Assembly (NCBI RefSeq): GCF_013408985.1
Contig: NZ_JACBZT010000001.1
Coordinates: 5,287,197 to 5,351,196 of the forward strand
From: Petropleomorpha daqingensis
GTDB lineage: Bacteria > Actinomycetota > Actinomycetes > Mycobacteriales > Geodermatophilaceae
Reading direction: 5' to 3'
DNA length: 64,000 bases
Under the pieces are notes generated by a model, which ran no database searches, was not told the origin of the DNA, and worked only from the letters and a program-made list of their open reading frames with translations. The translations under genes were made by a program, and so were the position numbers. Shown one piece after another: positions 28,198-37,077 of this stretch (within the stretch, counting starts at the first letter, position 1; every line of letters begins with the position of its first letter).

Positions 28198-29271
28198 GTG
28201 ACCCGCGAGTTCTCCTACAGCGCGCTGCCGATGCGGGTGCGCTTCGGCCAAGGCTCGCTGGAGCGGCTGCCCGACGAGGTCGTCGGCCTGGGCCTGACCC
28301 GCGTGCTCATGCTCTGCTCGCCGGAACAGGAGGACACCGGCAGGCAGGTCGCGGACGCTCTCGGCGAGCGGGCGGCCGGCGTGCTCCCGGAGGCGCGCAT
28401 GCACGTGCCGATCGAGGTCGCGACGCGCGCCCGCGACCTGGCCCGGGAGCTCGGCGCCGACGGGTGCGTGGCCGTGGGCGGCGGCTCGGCGGTCGGGCTG
28501 GGCAAGGCGATCGCCCTCGAGCACGGGCTGCCGGTGATCGCCGTCCCGACCACCTACGCCGGCTCGGAGATGACCCCGGTGTGGGGGCTGACCGAGGGCG
28601 GGGCGAAGCGCACCGGCCGCGATCCGCGGGTGCTGCCGGTCAGCGTCCTCTACGACCCCGAGCTGACCCTGACGCTGCCGGCCGGGTTGTCGGCCACCAG
28701 CGGCATGAACGCGATCGCGCACGCCGTCGAGGGCCTGTACGCCCCGGACGCCTCGCCGATCGTCTCGCTGATGGCCGAGGACGGGGCTCGGTCACTGGCC
28801 GCCGCCCTCCCCGCCGTCGTGGCCGACGGGAGCGACCTCGACGCGCGCGCCGAGGCCCAGTACGGCGCGTGGCTGTGCGGCGCCGTCCTCGGTGCCACGA
28901 CGATGTCGCTGCACCACAAGCTGTGCCACACCCTCGGCGGCACGCTCGACCTGCCGCACGCCCAGACGCACACCGTCGTCCTGCCGCACGCGCTGGCCTA
29001 CAACGCTCCCGCGGCGCCCGACGCCGTCGCCGCCCTCTCCCGTGCGCTCGGCGGGACCGACGACCCGGCCCGTGCGCTGTGGGAGCTCGCCGGCCGGCTC
29101 GGCGCTCCCCGGTCACTGGCCGAGCTGGGGATGGCCGAGGCCGACATCGACCGGATCGCCGACCTCGCCGCCGCCGACCCGTATGCCAACCCCCGGCCGG
29201 TCACCCGGAACGGCATCGCGGCACTCCTGCACGACGCCTGGAGGGGGTCGGCGCCGATCGTCGCTCACTGA
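28198..29271 (+). CDS. Maleylacetate reductase-like iron-type alcohol dehydrogenase
   Basis: A 357-residue iron-containing alcohol dehydrogenase-family protein resembling maleylacetate reductase (maleylacetate to 3-oxoadipate, NAD(P)H) by length. Key points are the nucleotide site GCVAVGGGSAVGLGKAIAL, VPTTYAGSEMTPVWG, NAIAHAVEGLY and SLHHKLCHTLGGTLDLPHAQTH, whose histidines are the usual metal/substrate ligands. The GTG at 28198 fits the family N-terminus. Its 3' end overlaps a small minus-strand ORF by 7 bases. No hydroxyquinol dioxygenase is seen nearby, so pathway assignment is uncertain. Confidence 0.85.
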   Translation: MTREFSYSALPMRVRFGQGSLERLPDEVVGLGLTRVLMLCSPEQEDTGRQVADALGERAAGVLPEARMHVPIEVATRARDLARELGADGCVAVGGGSAVGLGKAIALEHGLPVIAVPTTYAGSEMTPVWGLTEGGAKRTGRDPRVLPVSVLYDPELTLTLPAGLSATSGMNAIAHAVEGLYAPDASPIVSLMAEDGARSLAAALPAVVADGSDLDARAEAQYGAWLCGAVLGATTMSLHHKLCHTLGGTLDLPHAQTHTVVLPHALAYNAPAAPDAVAALSRALGGTDDPARALWELAGRLGAPRSLAELGMAEADIDRIADLAAADPYANPRPVTRNGIAALLHDAWRGSAPIVAH

Positions 29272-29423
29272 CCGCGGTGCCTGCCGCCCGTCGAGTGCAG
29301 CCGCAGTCGGGCCTCGGGAGCGGGTCGCCGGCGGGGCCGGTGCAGCGGCCAGCGGAACGGCGGCGTCCCCGGACCCTCGGGAGGTACGCGGACGGGTGGA
29401 CGTCGTCGGTGCGACTCGGTCAT
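29265..29423 (-). CDS. Candidate 52-residue Arg/Pro-rich small protein
   Basis: A minus-strand ORF of 52 residues beginning MTESHRRRPPVRVPPEGPG and rich in R and P throughout. It has a strong GGAGGGAAG ribosome site 5 bases before the ATG and a minus-strand TATCGT -10-like hexamer at 29455-29460. That hexamer lies 3 bases from the palindromic operator at 29464, on the far side of which the TetR gene begins. No family is recognised. It could be a real small gene of the TetR regulon. Confidence 0.45.
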   Translation of the reverse strand: MTESHRRRPPVRVPPEGPGTPPFRWPLHRPRRRPAPEARLRLHSTGGRHRGQ

Positions 29424-29463
29424 GGCTCTTCCCTCCGTCGAGTGGTGCACCTCGACGATACTT

Positions 29464-29485
29464 ACTTGTTTGCGTGCAAACAAGT
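29464..29485. promoter_or_regulatory. Palindromic operator for the TetR regulator
   Basis: ACTTGTTTGC, GT, GCAAACAAGT is a perfect 10-bp inverted repeat with a 2-base centre, 24 bases upstream of the TetR GTG and next to a divergent -10-like hexamer. Such palindromes are typical TetR autoregulatory sites. Confidence 0.75.
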
Positions 29486-29509
29486 GCACCGGACTGAGAG
29501 ACTGCGCCG

Positions 29510-30115
29510 GTGCCGACGAAGCAACCGCGCAGGACCCAGGAGGAACGGCGCTCCGAGACCGAGCGGCGCGTCCTGGACGCGGCGACGCGGCTCATCGCCG
29601 AGCGGGGCTCGCGCGCCGTCACGCTCGGGGAGGTCGGTCGCGAGGCCGGGTACAGCCGCGGCATCGTGCACGCGCACTTCGGCAACCGGGAACGGTTGCT
29701 CGAGGCCGTGGTGCGCGATGCGCAGCGCTTCGACGTGCCCGACGTGCCGGGGACCGGGCTGGACCGGCTCGGCGCTCTGGTCGTGGCCTACCTGGGCAAC
29801 CTGCGCGACCGCCGGCCCACGACCGGCGCCTTCCTGCTGCTGTGGGCCGAGTCGGTGGCCGGCGAGCCCGTCCTGGGTCCGCTGTTCGCCGAGCGCGACG
29901 ACGCGTTCCGGGCGGCGTTGGCCGAGTCGGTCCGCGACGGGGCTGCCGACGGCTCGATCCGCGCGGAGGCCGATCCCGAGGCGGTCGCCGTCGTGCTGCT
30001 GGGGCTGCTGCGCGGCATCGGCATGCAGCAGGCCTCACCGGCCGGCCCGTTCGTGGACGACGTACTCGCCGCCCAGGTGGTGGGGATCCTCCGGCACGGT
30101 CTCGCCACGGATTGA
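29510..30115 (+). CDS. TetR family transcriptional regulator
   Basis: A 201-residue TetR-type regulator. The N-terminal HTH domain lies at about 17-63 (RVLDAATRLIAERGSRAVTLGEVGREAGYSRGIVHAHFGNRERLLEAVV), followed by an alpha-helical ligand domain (about 70-195). A perfect palindrome in its promoter suggests autoregulation and control of the divergent ORF at 29265-29423. The GTG start at 29510 is the first plausible codon after the operator. The ligand is unknown. It converges with the universal stress gene at 30132. Confidence 0.9.
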   Translation: MPTKQPRRTQEERRSETERRVLDAATRLIAERGSRAVTLGEVGREAGYSRGIVHAHFGNRERLLEAVVRDAQRFDVPDVPGTGLDRLGALVVAYLGNLRDRRPTTGAFLLLWAESVAGEPVLGPLFAERDDAFRAALAESVRDGAADGSIRAEADPEAVAVVLLGLLRGIGMQQASPAGPFVDDVLAAQVVGILRHGLATD

Positions 30116-30131
30116 CCTCGCCCCGACCGGC

Positions 30132-31016
30132 CTAACCCCGAGGCACCACCACGATCGGGCTGCGAGCCCGACGGACCAGGCGCGACGAGACGCCCCCGAG
30201 CAGCACCCGCCGAGCCGGGCCGTACCCCCGGGACCCGCAGAACAGCACGTCGACCTCGTCGAGCTCGGCGAGGACGTCGACGACGTTGCCGGTGAGGATC
30301 CGGGCGCCCGCCGGCACGCCGGCCGGGATGCCGGCGAGGGCCAGGTCGAGCGCACGCTGGAACCTGTCCTGCGCGGTCGCGGCGAAGGCGTGCTCGGCGT
30401 CCCGGCCGATCACCGGCATGACCAGCTCGGCCTCACCGGCCAGCACCGAGTAGAGGGTGAGGGTCGCGCTCACGCGCACGGCAAGCCGCACCGCGAGGTC
30501 CAGCGCCGCGTGCCCGTCCGGGGTGTCGACGAAGGCGACACCGATGCGCTCCAGCACGCTGATGTTGCGGTCGCGGAACCCCGCGGGCGCGACCCCCACC
30601 GGCGCCTGGCTGCCCGCCAGCAGCCGGTCCGCGGTGCTCCCGGCGAAGAGCCGGCGCTCCGCGGCCGCGCTGCTGGAACCGACCACGATCACCGACGCGC
30701 CCAGCTCCTCGGCGAGGTCGTGCAGGCCGTGGGCGGCCGACGACGAGGCGACGACGCGGTAGTCGACGGCGTCGACGGCGGCGAGCAGGCCGTGCGCGCC
30801 CTCGAGGACCTTCTCCGCCTCGTGGTGCCGGTCGGCCACCCACTCCGCGTCGACCCGCCCGGAGCTGATCGGCGCCGGCGACGGGTGCACCGTGGCGACG
30901 ACCAGCCCGGTGCCGAGCACCCGTGCCCAGGCCCGGGCCAGGACGAGCGCGTCCTCTGCCGACGGGCTCCCGTCGAACCCGGTGACGACGGGGCCCACGG
31001 GCTCGGGCGCGCTCAT
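30132..31016 (-). CDS. Tandem universal stress protein (UspA)
   Basis: A 294-residue protein with two UspA domains (about 1-150 and 155-294). Each ends with a Gly-rich nucleotide-type loop: GSSSAAAERRLFAGSTADRLL, and GSRGYGPARRVLLGGVSSRLV. Usp domains are stress-responsive and often bind ATP. Its ATG overlaps the stop of the upstream permease gene by four bases, so the two are translationally coupled; the pairing suggests that this Usp modulates or reports on the transporter. Confidence 0.9.
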   Translation of the reverse strand: MSAPEPVGPVVTGFDGSPSAEDALVLARAWARVLGTGLVVATVHPSPAPISSGRVDAEWVADRHHEAEKVLEGAHGLLAAVDAVDYRVVASSSAAHGLHDLAEELGASVIVVGSSSAAAERRLFAGSTADRLLAGSQAPVGVAPAGFRDRNISVLERIGVAFVDTPDGHAALDLAVRLAVRVSATLTLYSVLAGEAELVMPVIGRDAEHAFAATAQDRFQRALDLALAGIPAGVPAGARILTGNVVDVLAELDEVDVLFCGSRGYGPARRVLLGGVSSRLVRRARSPIVVVPRG

Positions 31017-32473
31017 GGCCGTTCGGGCGGGTCCGCCGGCTCGACCGGCGCCGGCCCGAGGTCGTGGCGCAGGCGCGAGTGCCGGTAGCCGTACAGCGCG
31101 TAGATGACCAACCCGACCGCCAGCCAGATGACGAACCGGATCCACGTGGCGAGCGGGAGGTCGGTCATCAGGTAGATCGCGGCCGCCACGCCGAGCAGAG
31201 GGAACACCGGGGAGAAGGGAACCCGGTACGGCCGTGGCATGTCGGGCCGGGTGCGCCGGAGGACGATCACACCGATGTTGACCAGCACGAACGCGAACAG
31301 CGTGCCGATGTTGACCAGCTTCACGATCTCGCCCAGGGGCACGAAGGCGGCGAGCAGCGCGATCAGGATGCCCAGCCCGACGGTCAGCTTGGCCGGGGTG
31401 CCGAAGCGCGGGTGCACGTCGGCCAGCCGCTCCGGGAGCAGCCCGTCGCGGGACATCGCGAAGAAGATGCGGGTCTGCCCGTAGAAGATCACCAGCACGA
31501 CGCTGGTGATCGCGATCAGCGCGCCGAGCGCGAGGATCCAGGCCGCCCACGAGATGCCGGCGCCCTCATCGAGCGCCGTGGCCAGCGGTGCGTCGCTGCC
31601 CTCCATCTGCGACGGCGTCGCGATGCCGAGAGCACCGACGGCGGTCAGGATGTAGAACACCGTGCAGATCAGCAGCGACCCGATCACGGCCCACGGCAGG
31701 TCCTTGGCCGGGTTCCGGGCCTCCTCGCTCCCGGTCGACACCGCGTCGAACCCGATGTAGGCGAAGAAGATGACCGCGGCTGCCGCGGTGACCGAGTGGA
31801 AGCCGTTCGGCATGAACGGGGTCAGGTTGTTCGAGCTGAAGTTGACCAGCGCGATGATGATGAAGAACGTCAGCACGGCCAGCTTGACGATGACCATGAC
31901 CAGGTTGGCGCCGGCGCTCTCGCGGGTCCCGCGCACCAGCAGGAAGGTGATCGCCAGCACGATGAAGACGGCGGGCAGGTTGAACACCCCGCCGTCCGAG
32001 GGTGACGTGGAGATCGCGTCGGGCAGCGTGTACCCGAACGCGGCGCTGAGGAAGGCGTTGACGTTGCCGCCCCAGCCCACGGCGACCGCGGCGACGGACA
32101 CCCCGTACTCGAGGATCAGGTCCCAGCCGATGATCCAGGCGACGAGCTCGCCCATCGTGGCGTACGAGTACGTGTAGGCGCTGCCCGAGACCGGGATCGA
32201 CGAGGCCAGCTCCGCGTACGAGAGCGCGGAGAAGGAGCAGGCGAGCGCGGCGAGGACGAAGGAGAGGATCACCGCCGGTCCGGCGATCCCGGCGCCCTGG
32301 CCGATCACGACGAAGATCCCGGTGCCGATGATCGCGCCGACGCCCATCGCGGTCAGCTGGAGGGCGCCGACCGAGCGTTTGAGCTCGTGGCCGGACTCGT
32401 GGGTCTCGGTCGTCAGATCCTGGACGTTCCGGATCCCGAAGATGCCTGGCTTGCGTTGAGCTGGTGCGACCAT
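31013..32473 (-). CDS. APC-superfamily amino acid permease
   Basis: A 486-residue transporter with about 12 hydrophobic segments. The first contains the LTAMGVGAIIGTGIFVVIGQGAG signature of cationic amino acid/polyamine-type APC permeases, and FFAYIGFDAVSTGSEEARNPAKDLPWAVIGSLL the second signature. The substrate cannot be told. The ATG at 32473 follows a region of weak ribosome site. The Usp gene follows with overlapping codons. Confidence 0.9.
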   Translation of the reverse strand: MVAPAQRKPGIFGIRNVQDLTTETHESGHELKRSVGALQLTAMGVGAIIGTGIFVVIGQGAGIAGPAVILSFVLAALACSFSALSYAELASSIPVSGSAYTYSYATMGELVAWIIGWDLILEYGVSVAAVAVGWGGNVNAFLSAAFGYTLPDAISTSPSDGGVFNLPAVFIVLAITFLLVRGTRESAGANLVMVIVKLAVLTFFIIIALVNFSSNNLTPFMPNGFHSVTAAAAVIFFAYIGFDAVSTGSEEARNPAKDLPWAVIGSLLICTVFYILTAVGALGIATPSQMEGSDAPLATALDEGAGISWAAWILALGALIAITSVVLVIFYGQTRIFFAMSRDGLLPERLADVHPRFGTPAKLTVGLGILIALLAAFVPLGEIVKLVNIGTLFAFVLVNIGVIVLRRTRPDMPRPYRVPFSPVFPLLGVAAAIYLMTDLPLATWIRFVIWLAVGLVIYALYGYRHSRLRHDLGPAPVEPADPPERP

Positions 32474-32590
32474 GCGGCGCCTCCCGGGTCGGCCGCTCCC
32501 GCGGCTCTCCAGCCGTGCAGCGTTCTCACAGTGGCCCTGGGGGCGACGGACAGCAATGGCCCTGAGCCTCCGGGTGTGTCGGCCGCGCAC

Positions 32591-32596
32591 TAGCGT
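32591..32596 (+). promoter_or_regulatory. -10 element of SDR gene at 32604
   Basis: TAGCGT is exactly 7 bases before the GTG start, implying a leaderless transcript. Confidence 0.55.
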
Positions 32597-32603
32597 CGCC
32601 GGG

Positions 32604-33284
32604 GTGGATCTCGGGTTGAGCGGTCGCGTGGCACTCGTCGTGGGCGGTACCGGGCTGATCGGCCGGGCGGTGGTCGAGCGGCTCCGCGAGGAGGGCGCCA
32701 CGGTGGTCCCGGCGTCCCGGCACGCGGACGACGGGATCGCGATGGACGCCACGGATCCGGAGTCGGTGAGCGCCGCCGTGGAGTCGGTGGTCGAGCAGCA
32801 CGGCCGCCTCGACGTCCTGGTCGTCGCGGCCGCGCCCAGCGCGCAGACCCTCGACGCCTCCCGGCACGCCGACCCCGAGCAGGTGCTCGGCGCCATCGAC
32901 ACCAAGGCGATGTCGTTCCTCCGCCTGGCGAACGCGGCGATCCCGGTGATGCAGCGCGCCGGCTACGGCCGGATCGTCGGGGTGAGCGGCCAGAACGCCT
33001 TCCTGACCGGCAACGTGGCCGGGTCGGTGCGCAACGCGGCCCTGATCATCGCGGCCAAGAACCTGGCCGACGGGATCGCCGGGTCGGGGGTCACGATCAA
33101 CACGGTCAGTCCGGGAACGGTGAGCACCTCACCGGGAGCCGAGGTCGGACCGGGCCGCGGAGGCGAGTCCAGCCCCGATCAGATCGCGGACCTCATCGCC
33201 TTCCTGGTCTCCCCGCGCGCCGGAGCGATCTCCGGGGAGTCCATCGCCGTCGGTCACCGCGTGCGCGGCGTGACCTCGCTCTGA
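32604..33284 (+). CDS. SDR-family protein without YxxxK
   Basis: A 226-residue short-chain dehydrogenase-like protein with the cofactor loop GGTGLIG at 14-20 and NTVSPGTVST near the C-terminal nicotinamide contact. Where YxxxK is expected it reads AGSVRNAAL, with Asn at the Lys position and no Tyr four residues before it. It therefore does not look like a standard SDR enzyme. The GTG start is chosen from the TAGCGT hexamer 7 bases upstream. Its 3' end overlaps a small minus-strand ORF by about 30 bases. Confidence 0.82.
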   Translation: MDLGLSGRVALVVGGTGLIGRAVVERLREEGATVVPASRHADDGIAMDATDPESVSAAVESVVEQHGRLDVLVVAAAPSAQTLDASRHADPEQVLGAIDTKAMSFLRLANAAIPVMQRAGYGRIVGVSGQNAFLTGNVAGSVRNAALIIAAKNLADGIAGSGVTINTVSPGTVSTSPGAEVGPGRGGESSPDQIADLIAFLVSPRAGAISGESIAVGHRVRGVTSL

Positions 33285-33463
33285 CCGATGCGCCGCCCGG
33301 CCAGGCCGGACACGACGACCGCCGCCACGAACAGCGCTCCGGTCGTGTAGCCGCGCGGCAGGCTCAGAGCGGGGCGATCCGGTCGTCCTGAGACCAGCAC
33401 GTCGAGCAGGCTGACGGTCACCGCGGTCCCTCCATGGACCCACCATGCGCGGGCATCGGCCAC
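33254..33463 (-). CDS. Small hypothetical membrane protein
   Basis: A 69-residue ORF with two hydrophobic stretches (about 10-26 and 42-57: GGTAVTVSLLDVLVSG and ALFVAAVVVSGLAG) and an R-rich end. It starts GTG, with no clear ribosome site, and overlaps the SDR gene by 31 bases at their convergent ends. Nothing identifies its function. It may be spurious; the hydrophobic pattern is the only support. Confidence 0.35.
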   Translation of the reverse strand: MADARAWWVHGGTAVTVSLLDVLVSGRPDRPALSLPRGYTTGALFVAAVVVSGLAGRRIGQSEVTPRTR

Positions 33464-33508
33464 CGGCCGGTTCGCCGACGGTGAGCGGTCGGCAAACAGG
33501 CCGACCGC

Positions 33509-34072
33509 TCAGCGCAGGACGCGGTGGTGGAGAAAGGCGACTCCCGAGCCGAAGGTGCGGGTCTCGAGGAGTTCGAGGTCCACCCGGCGCTCCTGCCGGG
33601 GGAAGAACGGGATCCCCCCGCCGACGAGGACCGGGTAGACCCGGACCCGGTACTCGTCGATCAGACCGAGCGCAGCGGCCTCGCCGGCGAGGGTCGCGCC
33701 GCCGATCGCGATGTCGCCCTCCCCCGGCTCGGCCCGCAGCCGCGCGATCTCCTCCGCCAAGCCGCTGGAGGCCAGGCGGGCGTTGCCCTCCACCGCCGTC
33801 AGCGTGGTCGAGAAGACCACCTTGGGCAGCGCCTTCCACAGCTCGGCGAACTCGTGCATCGGGAAGTCCAGCCCCGGCGGCTGGTCGGTGGTCTCCCAGA
33901 GCACCATCGACTCGTAGAGCCGCCGTCCGAGCAGGTGGACGCCGAGCTGCCGGACCTCGTCGGTGGCGAAGCGGAAGACCTCCTCGTCAGGCGCCGTCCA
34001 GGTGAAGCCGCCGTCCGGCCCGACGATGTAGCCGTCGAGCGAGACGGCCATCGAGCAGGTCACGCGTCGCAT
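33509..34072 (-). CDS. Dihydrofolate reductase/RibD-like protein
   Basis: A 187-residue protein of the RibD C-terminal/dihydrofolate reductase superfamily, beginning MRRVTCSMAVSLDGYIVGPDG, where SLDG is the usual N-terminal motif. LLGRRLYESMVLWE and IAIGGATLAGEAAALGLIDEYRVRVYPVLVGGGIPFF form the NADPH-binding and C-terminal parts. This is the stand-alone yyaP/yorA-like type, of unknown substrate. The ATG at 34072 has a GAGAGGACC ribosome site. It is divergent from gpsA. Confidence 0.88.
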   Translation of the reverse strand: MRRVTCSMAVSLDGYIVGPDGGFTWTAPDEEVFRFATDEVRQLGVHLLGRRLYESMVLWETTDQPPGLDFPMHEFAELWKALPKVVFSTTLTAVEGNARLASSGLAEEIARLRAEPGEGDIAIGGATLAGEAAALGLIDEYRVRVYPVLVGGGIPFFPRQERRVDLELLETRTFGSGVAFLHHRVLR

Positions 34073-34129
34073 CAGGGGTCCTCTCTCGGTGGTGTCGGCC
34101 AGGATCGTCGTGCACGAGGGAGGGTGTCG

Positions 34130-35131
34130 ATGAGGGTGACCGTGCTCGGGGCCGGATCGTGGGGGACGACGGTCGCCGCGCTGCTGTGCCGGCGCGACCA
34201 CGAGGTGCTGCTGTGGGCGCGCAACCCGGACGTCGCCGCCGAGGTGGCCGAGCAGCGCAGCAACGAGGCCTACCTGCCGGGTTCCCGGCTGCCGGCCCGG
34301 CTGCGGGCGACCGCCGACCTCGAGCAGGCCGCTCGGCACGCCGAGCTGCTCGTGGTCGGCGTCCCGACGGCCGCCTTCCGGGAGACGCTGGTGAACGTCC
34401 GGCCGCACCTGGCGCCGTGGTTCCCGGTGGTGAGCCTCAGCAAGGGGCTCGAGCGCGGCACCCACCTGCGCATGACCGAGGTGATCAAGCAGGTGCTGCC
34501 GGGGCGGCCGGCCGCGGCGTTGACGGGGCCGAACCTGGCGCGGGAGATCATGTCCGGCCAGGCGGCAGCCAGCGTGATCGCGACCGAGGACCTGACGGTC
34601 GCCGCGGCGCTGCAGCGCGAGGTGGAGCGCGGGCTGTTCCGCGTGTACACCCACCACGACGTCATCGGGTGCGAGATCGGCGGTGCGTTCAAGAACGTCA
34701 TCGCCATCGCCACCGGCATCGCGGAGGGGCTCGGCGTCGGGGACAACACGCGCGCCGCGGTGATGTCCCGCGGCCTGGCCGAGCTGACCACGCTGGCCGT
34801 GGCCATGGGGGGCGAGGCGACCACCCTGGCCGGGTTGGCCGGCATGGGCGACATGGTGGCCACCTGCATGAGCCCGCAGAGCCGCAACCGGCACGTCGGC
34901 GAGCAGCTCGGCCTCGGCCGGTCCCTGGAGCAGGTGCTCGGCGAGATGCGCATGGTCGCCGAGGGCGTGAAGACGGTCGCCACGGTGGTGGAGCTGGCCG
35001 ACCGGCACGGCCTGCACATGCCGATCGCGCGGACCATCCACGACGTCGTCAACGGCCGGATCCGGGCGGCCGACGCCTACCGGGGCCTGCGCGGCGCCGT
35101 CCCTGCCGGGCACGAGTCCCAGCCCGGGTGA
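34130..35131 (+). CDS. gpsA: Glycerol-3-phosphate dehydrogenase [NAD(P)+]
   Basis: GpsA, 333 residues, reduces dihydroxyacetone phosphate to sn-glycerol-3-phosphate for phospholipids. The Rossmann fingerprint GAGSWGTT is at 7-14. Family motifs LSKGLERGTH, LTGPNLAREIMSGQ and IGGAFKNVIAIATGIAEGLGVGDNTRAAVMSRGLAE (catalytic Lys within) follow. The ATG at 34130 has GAGGGAGGG upstream; an in-frame GTG six bases earlier is less likely. A strong terminator follows. Confidence 0.97.
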   Translation: MRVTVLGAGSWGTTVAALLCRRDHEVLLWARNPDVAAEVAEQRSNEAYLPGSRLPARLRATADLEQAARHAELLVVGVPTAAFRETLVNVRPHLAPWFPVVSLSKGLERGTHLRMTEVIKQVLPGRPAAALTGPNLAREIMSGQAAASVIATEDLTVAAALQREVERGLFRVYTHHDVIGCEIGGAFKNVIAIATGIAEGLGVGDNTRAAVMSRGLAELTTLAVAMGGEATTLAGLAGMGDMVATCMSPQSRNRHVGEQLGLGRSLEQVLGEMRMVAEGVKTVATVVELADRHGLHMPIARTIHDVVNGRIRAADAYRGLRGAVPAGHESQPG

Positions 35132-35139
35132 TGCGGAAC

Positions 35140-35184
35140 GGGACGGAGCCCGCCCGGTCGGGGTGACCAGGCGGGCTCCGTCCC
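35140..35184. terminator. Terminator between gpsA and peptide-binding lipoprotein gene
   Basis: A perfect 15-bp stem (35140-35154 with 35170-35184) around a 15-base loop, between convergent genes. It can serve both. Confidence 0.75.
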
Positions 35185-35193
35185 GCTCACGGG

Positions 35194-36906
35194 TTACTTC
35201 CGCAGCGACCAGTCGTCGGAGTTCCAGAGGACCCCGCTCTGGCTGGCGTTGTTCCGCACGTTCTGCAGCGCGCTGTCGTACGCCACCAGGGTCGGCTTCT
35301 GGTAGAGCGGGATGGTCGCCATCTGCTCCCAGAGCAGCCGGTCGGCCGCGTTGGCGTCGGCCGCCAGCTGGGTGAGGTCCTGGTCCGTGGCGATCTTGTC
35401 CAGCAGCGCGTCGATCGCGGCGGTGCCGGCCCGGGAGACGTTCTGGCCGAAGCCGCGGGCGGGCGACTGGTACGACGGGATCAGGCTGGTCGCGAACGGC
35501 GAGCCGGTCGAGGCGAACAGCGCGATCTGGAACCCGCCGGCGACCACCGAGGTGGGCGAGTCGGGCCCGCTGAACAGGTCGGGGTTCGGGTTGAAGGTCA
35601 CCTCGATGCCGGCCTGCGCGAGCTGCTGCGCCATGACCGTGATCGTGGACTCGCGCAGCGGGTTGCCCGGCGTGGTGTCGATCGTGAAGGACAGCCGCTG
35701 GCGGCCCTTGGCGTAGACCCCGTCGGTCCCGAGCTCGTACCCGGCCTTCTCGAGCAGGGCCTTGGCGCCGGCGATGTCCTGCGCGTCGTACTGCTGGGGG
35801 GCGTTGTCCTGGTACTGCGGCTGGTTGTTGACGTACAGGTGGTTGTCCAGCACCTTCGCGTCCGGCGCGATCTGGCCGACCGTCTGGTCGACGATCTCCT
35901 GGCGGTCCAGCGCCATCGCGAAGGCCCGACGGACGTCGACGTCGGCGAGCTGCGGGTCCTGGGTGTTGAAGTCCAGGTGCTCGAACGTCAGCCCGAAGGT
36001 GCTCTCGCTGGTGACGCCCTGGAGGTTCCCCAGCTGGTCGACCAGGTCGAGCTGCGGCTGCGGGTGGATGACGTCGAGCTCGTGGTTCTCCAGGCCCTGG
36101 ACCTGCGCCGTCGGGTCGGCGCCCACGCCGGTGAAGACGAGCCGGCTCAGCTTCGGCGCGGCACCCCAGTACGTCGGGTTCGGGGTGAGGACGGCGGTCT
36201 GGTCCGCGACGTCGATGTTGGTCTTCTTCAGCTGCCACGGGCCGCCGGAGATGTCCTCGGGCAGGCCGTCGGCGATCGCCCAGCCGGCGTCGAAGGTGGC
36301 GCACTGCTTGGTCGCGTCGGGGTCGGCCAGCAGGTGGGCCGGCAGCAGCGGCTGCGAGCCGGAGAAGAGGCTCTGCCAGTCGGCGAACGGCGTGGCGTAG
36401 GTGACGGTGACGGTCCGGCCGTCGTCCGAGCCCGTGACGGCGCTGATGTTCTCCAGGCCGGCCGTGCTCATGGTGCCGTCGCAGCCGCCCTGGTCGGGCG
36501 TGGTGCTGACGTGCCAGGTGTAAGCGAAGTCGTCGGCGGAGATGGCGGTGCCGTCGCTCCAGACCGCCGCCGGGTTCAGGTGGTAGACGGTGGTCTGGTG
36601 CCCGTCGACGACGCTGTTCTCCGGCTCGTCGGCGAGCAGCTCGCGGTCGTACCGCACGGTGAAGTCGGGCTGCACGATGAACGCCGAGGGCAGCACCCGG
36701 CCGAGCAGGTCCTGCACCGTCGTCGTGTTGCCGGCGGCGATGTACGGGAAGAGGTTCTCCGGCCACGAGTCCGCGACGCCATAGGTGGCGGAGCCGCCGC
36801 CGTCCGCGGGGGTCTGCGCGGTGCCTGCGCAGCCGGACAGCGTGAGCGCTGCCGCAGCGGCCGCCGCGAGCATCGTGGCGCGTGGGTACTTCACGGGGAC
36901 GTGCAT
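35194..36906 (-). CDS. Peptide/nickel-type ABC substrate-binding lipoprotein
   Basis: A 570-residue extracytoplasmic solute-binding protein of family 5 (oligopeptide/nickel type), with lipobox LSGC at residues 23-26 (Cys 26). Typical features are [37 protein letters not shown] near residue 340, and [16 protein letters not shown]. Neither permease nor ATPase genes adjoin it, so it is an orphan that must share a transporter encoded elsewhere. Upstream lies an unusual inverted repeat (36915-37007). It converges with gpsA. Confidence 0.93.
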   Translation of the reverse strand: MHVPVKYPRATMLAAAAAAALTLSGCAGTAQTPADGGGSATYGVADSWPENLFPYIAAGNTTTVQDLLGRVLPSAFIVQPDFTVRYDRELLADEPENSVVDGHQTTVYHLNPAAVWSDGTAISADDFAYTWHVSTTPDQGGCDGTMSTAGLENISAVTGSDDGRTVTVTYATPFADWQSLFSGSQPLLPAHLLADPDATKQCATFDAGWAIADGLPEDISGGPWQLKKTNIDVADQTAVLTPNPTYWGAAPKLSRLVFTGVGADPTAQVQGLENHELDVIHPQPQLDLVDQLGNLQGVTSESTFGLTFEHLDFNTQDPQLADVDVRRAFAMALDRQEIVDQTVGQIAPDAKVLDNHLYVNNQPQYQDNAPQQYDAQDIAGAKALLEKAGYELGTDGVYAKGRQRLSFTIDTTPGNPLRESTITVMAQQLAQAGIEVTFNPNPDLFSGPDSPTSVVAGGFQIALFASTGSPFATSLIPSYQSPARGFGQNVSRAGTAAIDALLDKIATDQDLTQLAADANAADRLLWEQMATIPLYQKPTLVAYDSALQNVRNNASQSGVLWNSDDWSLRK

Positions 36907-36914
36907 GGGGGGTC

Positions 36915-37007
36915 AGGTGCTCCTGTGCGTCTGGGGCGGACGGCGAAGGGCCGGTCCGGGGCGCGTCGGTCGGCGGCACTGCTGCCGCGAACGCACCAGG
37001 AGCACCT
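36915..37007. promoter_or_regulatory. Inverted repeat upstream of peptide-binding lipoprotein gene
   Basis: AGGTGCTCCTGTGCGT at 36915-36930 faces ACGCACCAGGAGCACCT at 36991-37007, complementary apart from one bulged base, enclosing 60 bases. It starts 9 bases before the lipoprotein gene and could be a leader RNA stem or paired operator half-sites. Confidence 0.5.
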
Positions 37008-37077
37008 TCGGCACCCCGGCGACGGCGCTTGAGCCAGCGGGATTGAGGCCTGCGCCACACCGAGCGCGCGCGGGAGC

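Noticed and set aside
27846-31088. Plus-strand 1080-codon frame over MAR-like and TetR genes
   Set aside because: It overlaps well-supported genes in other frames and encodes only Arg/Pro/Ala-rich sequence.
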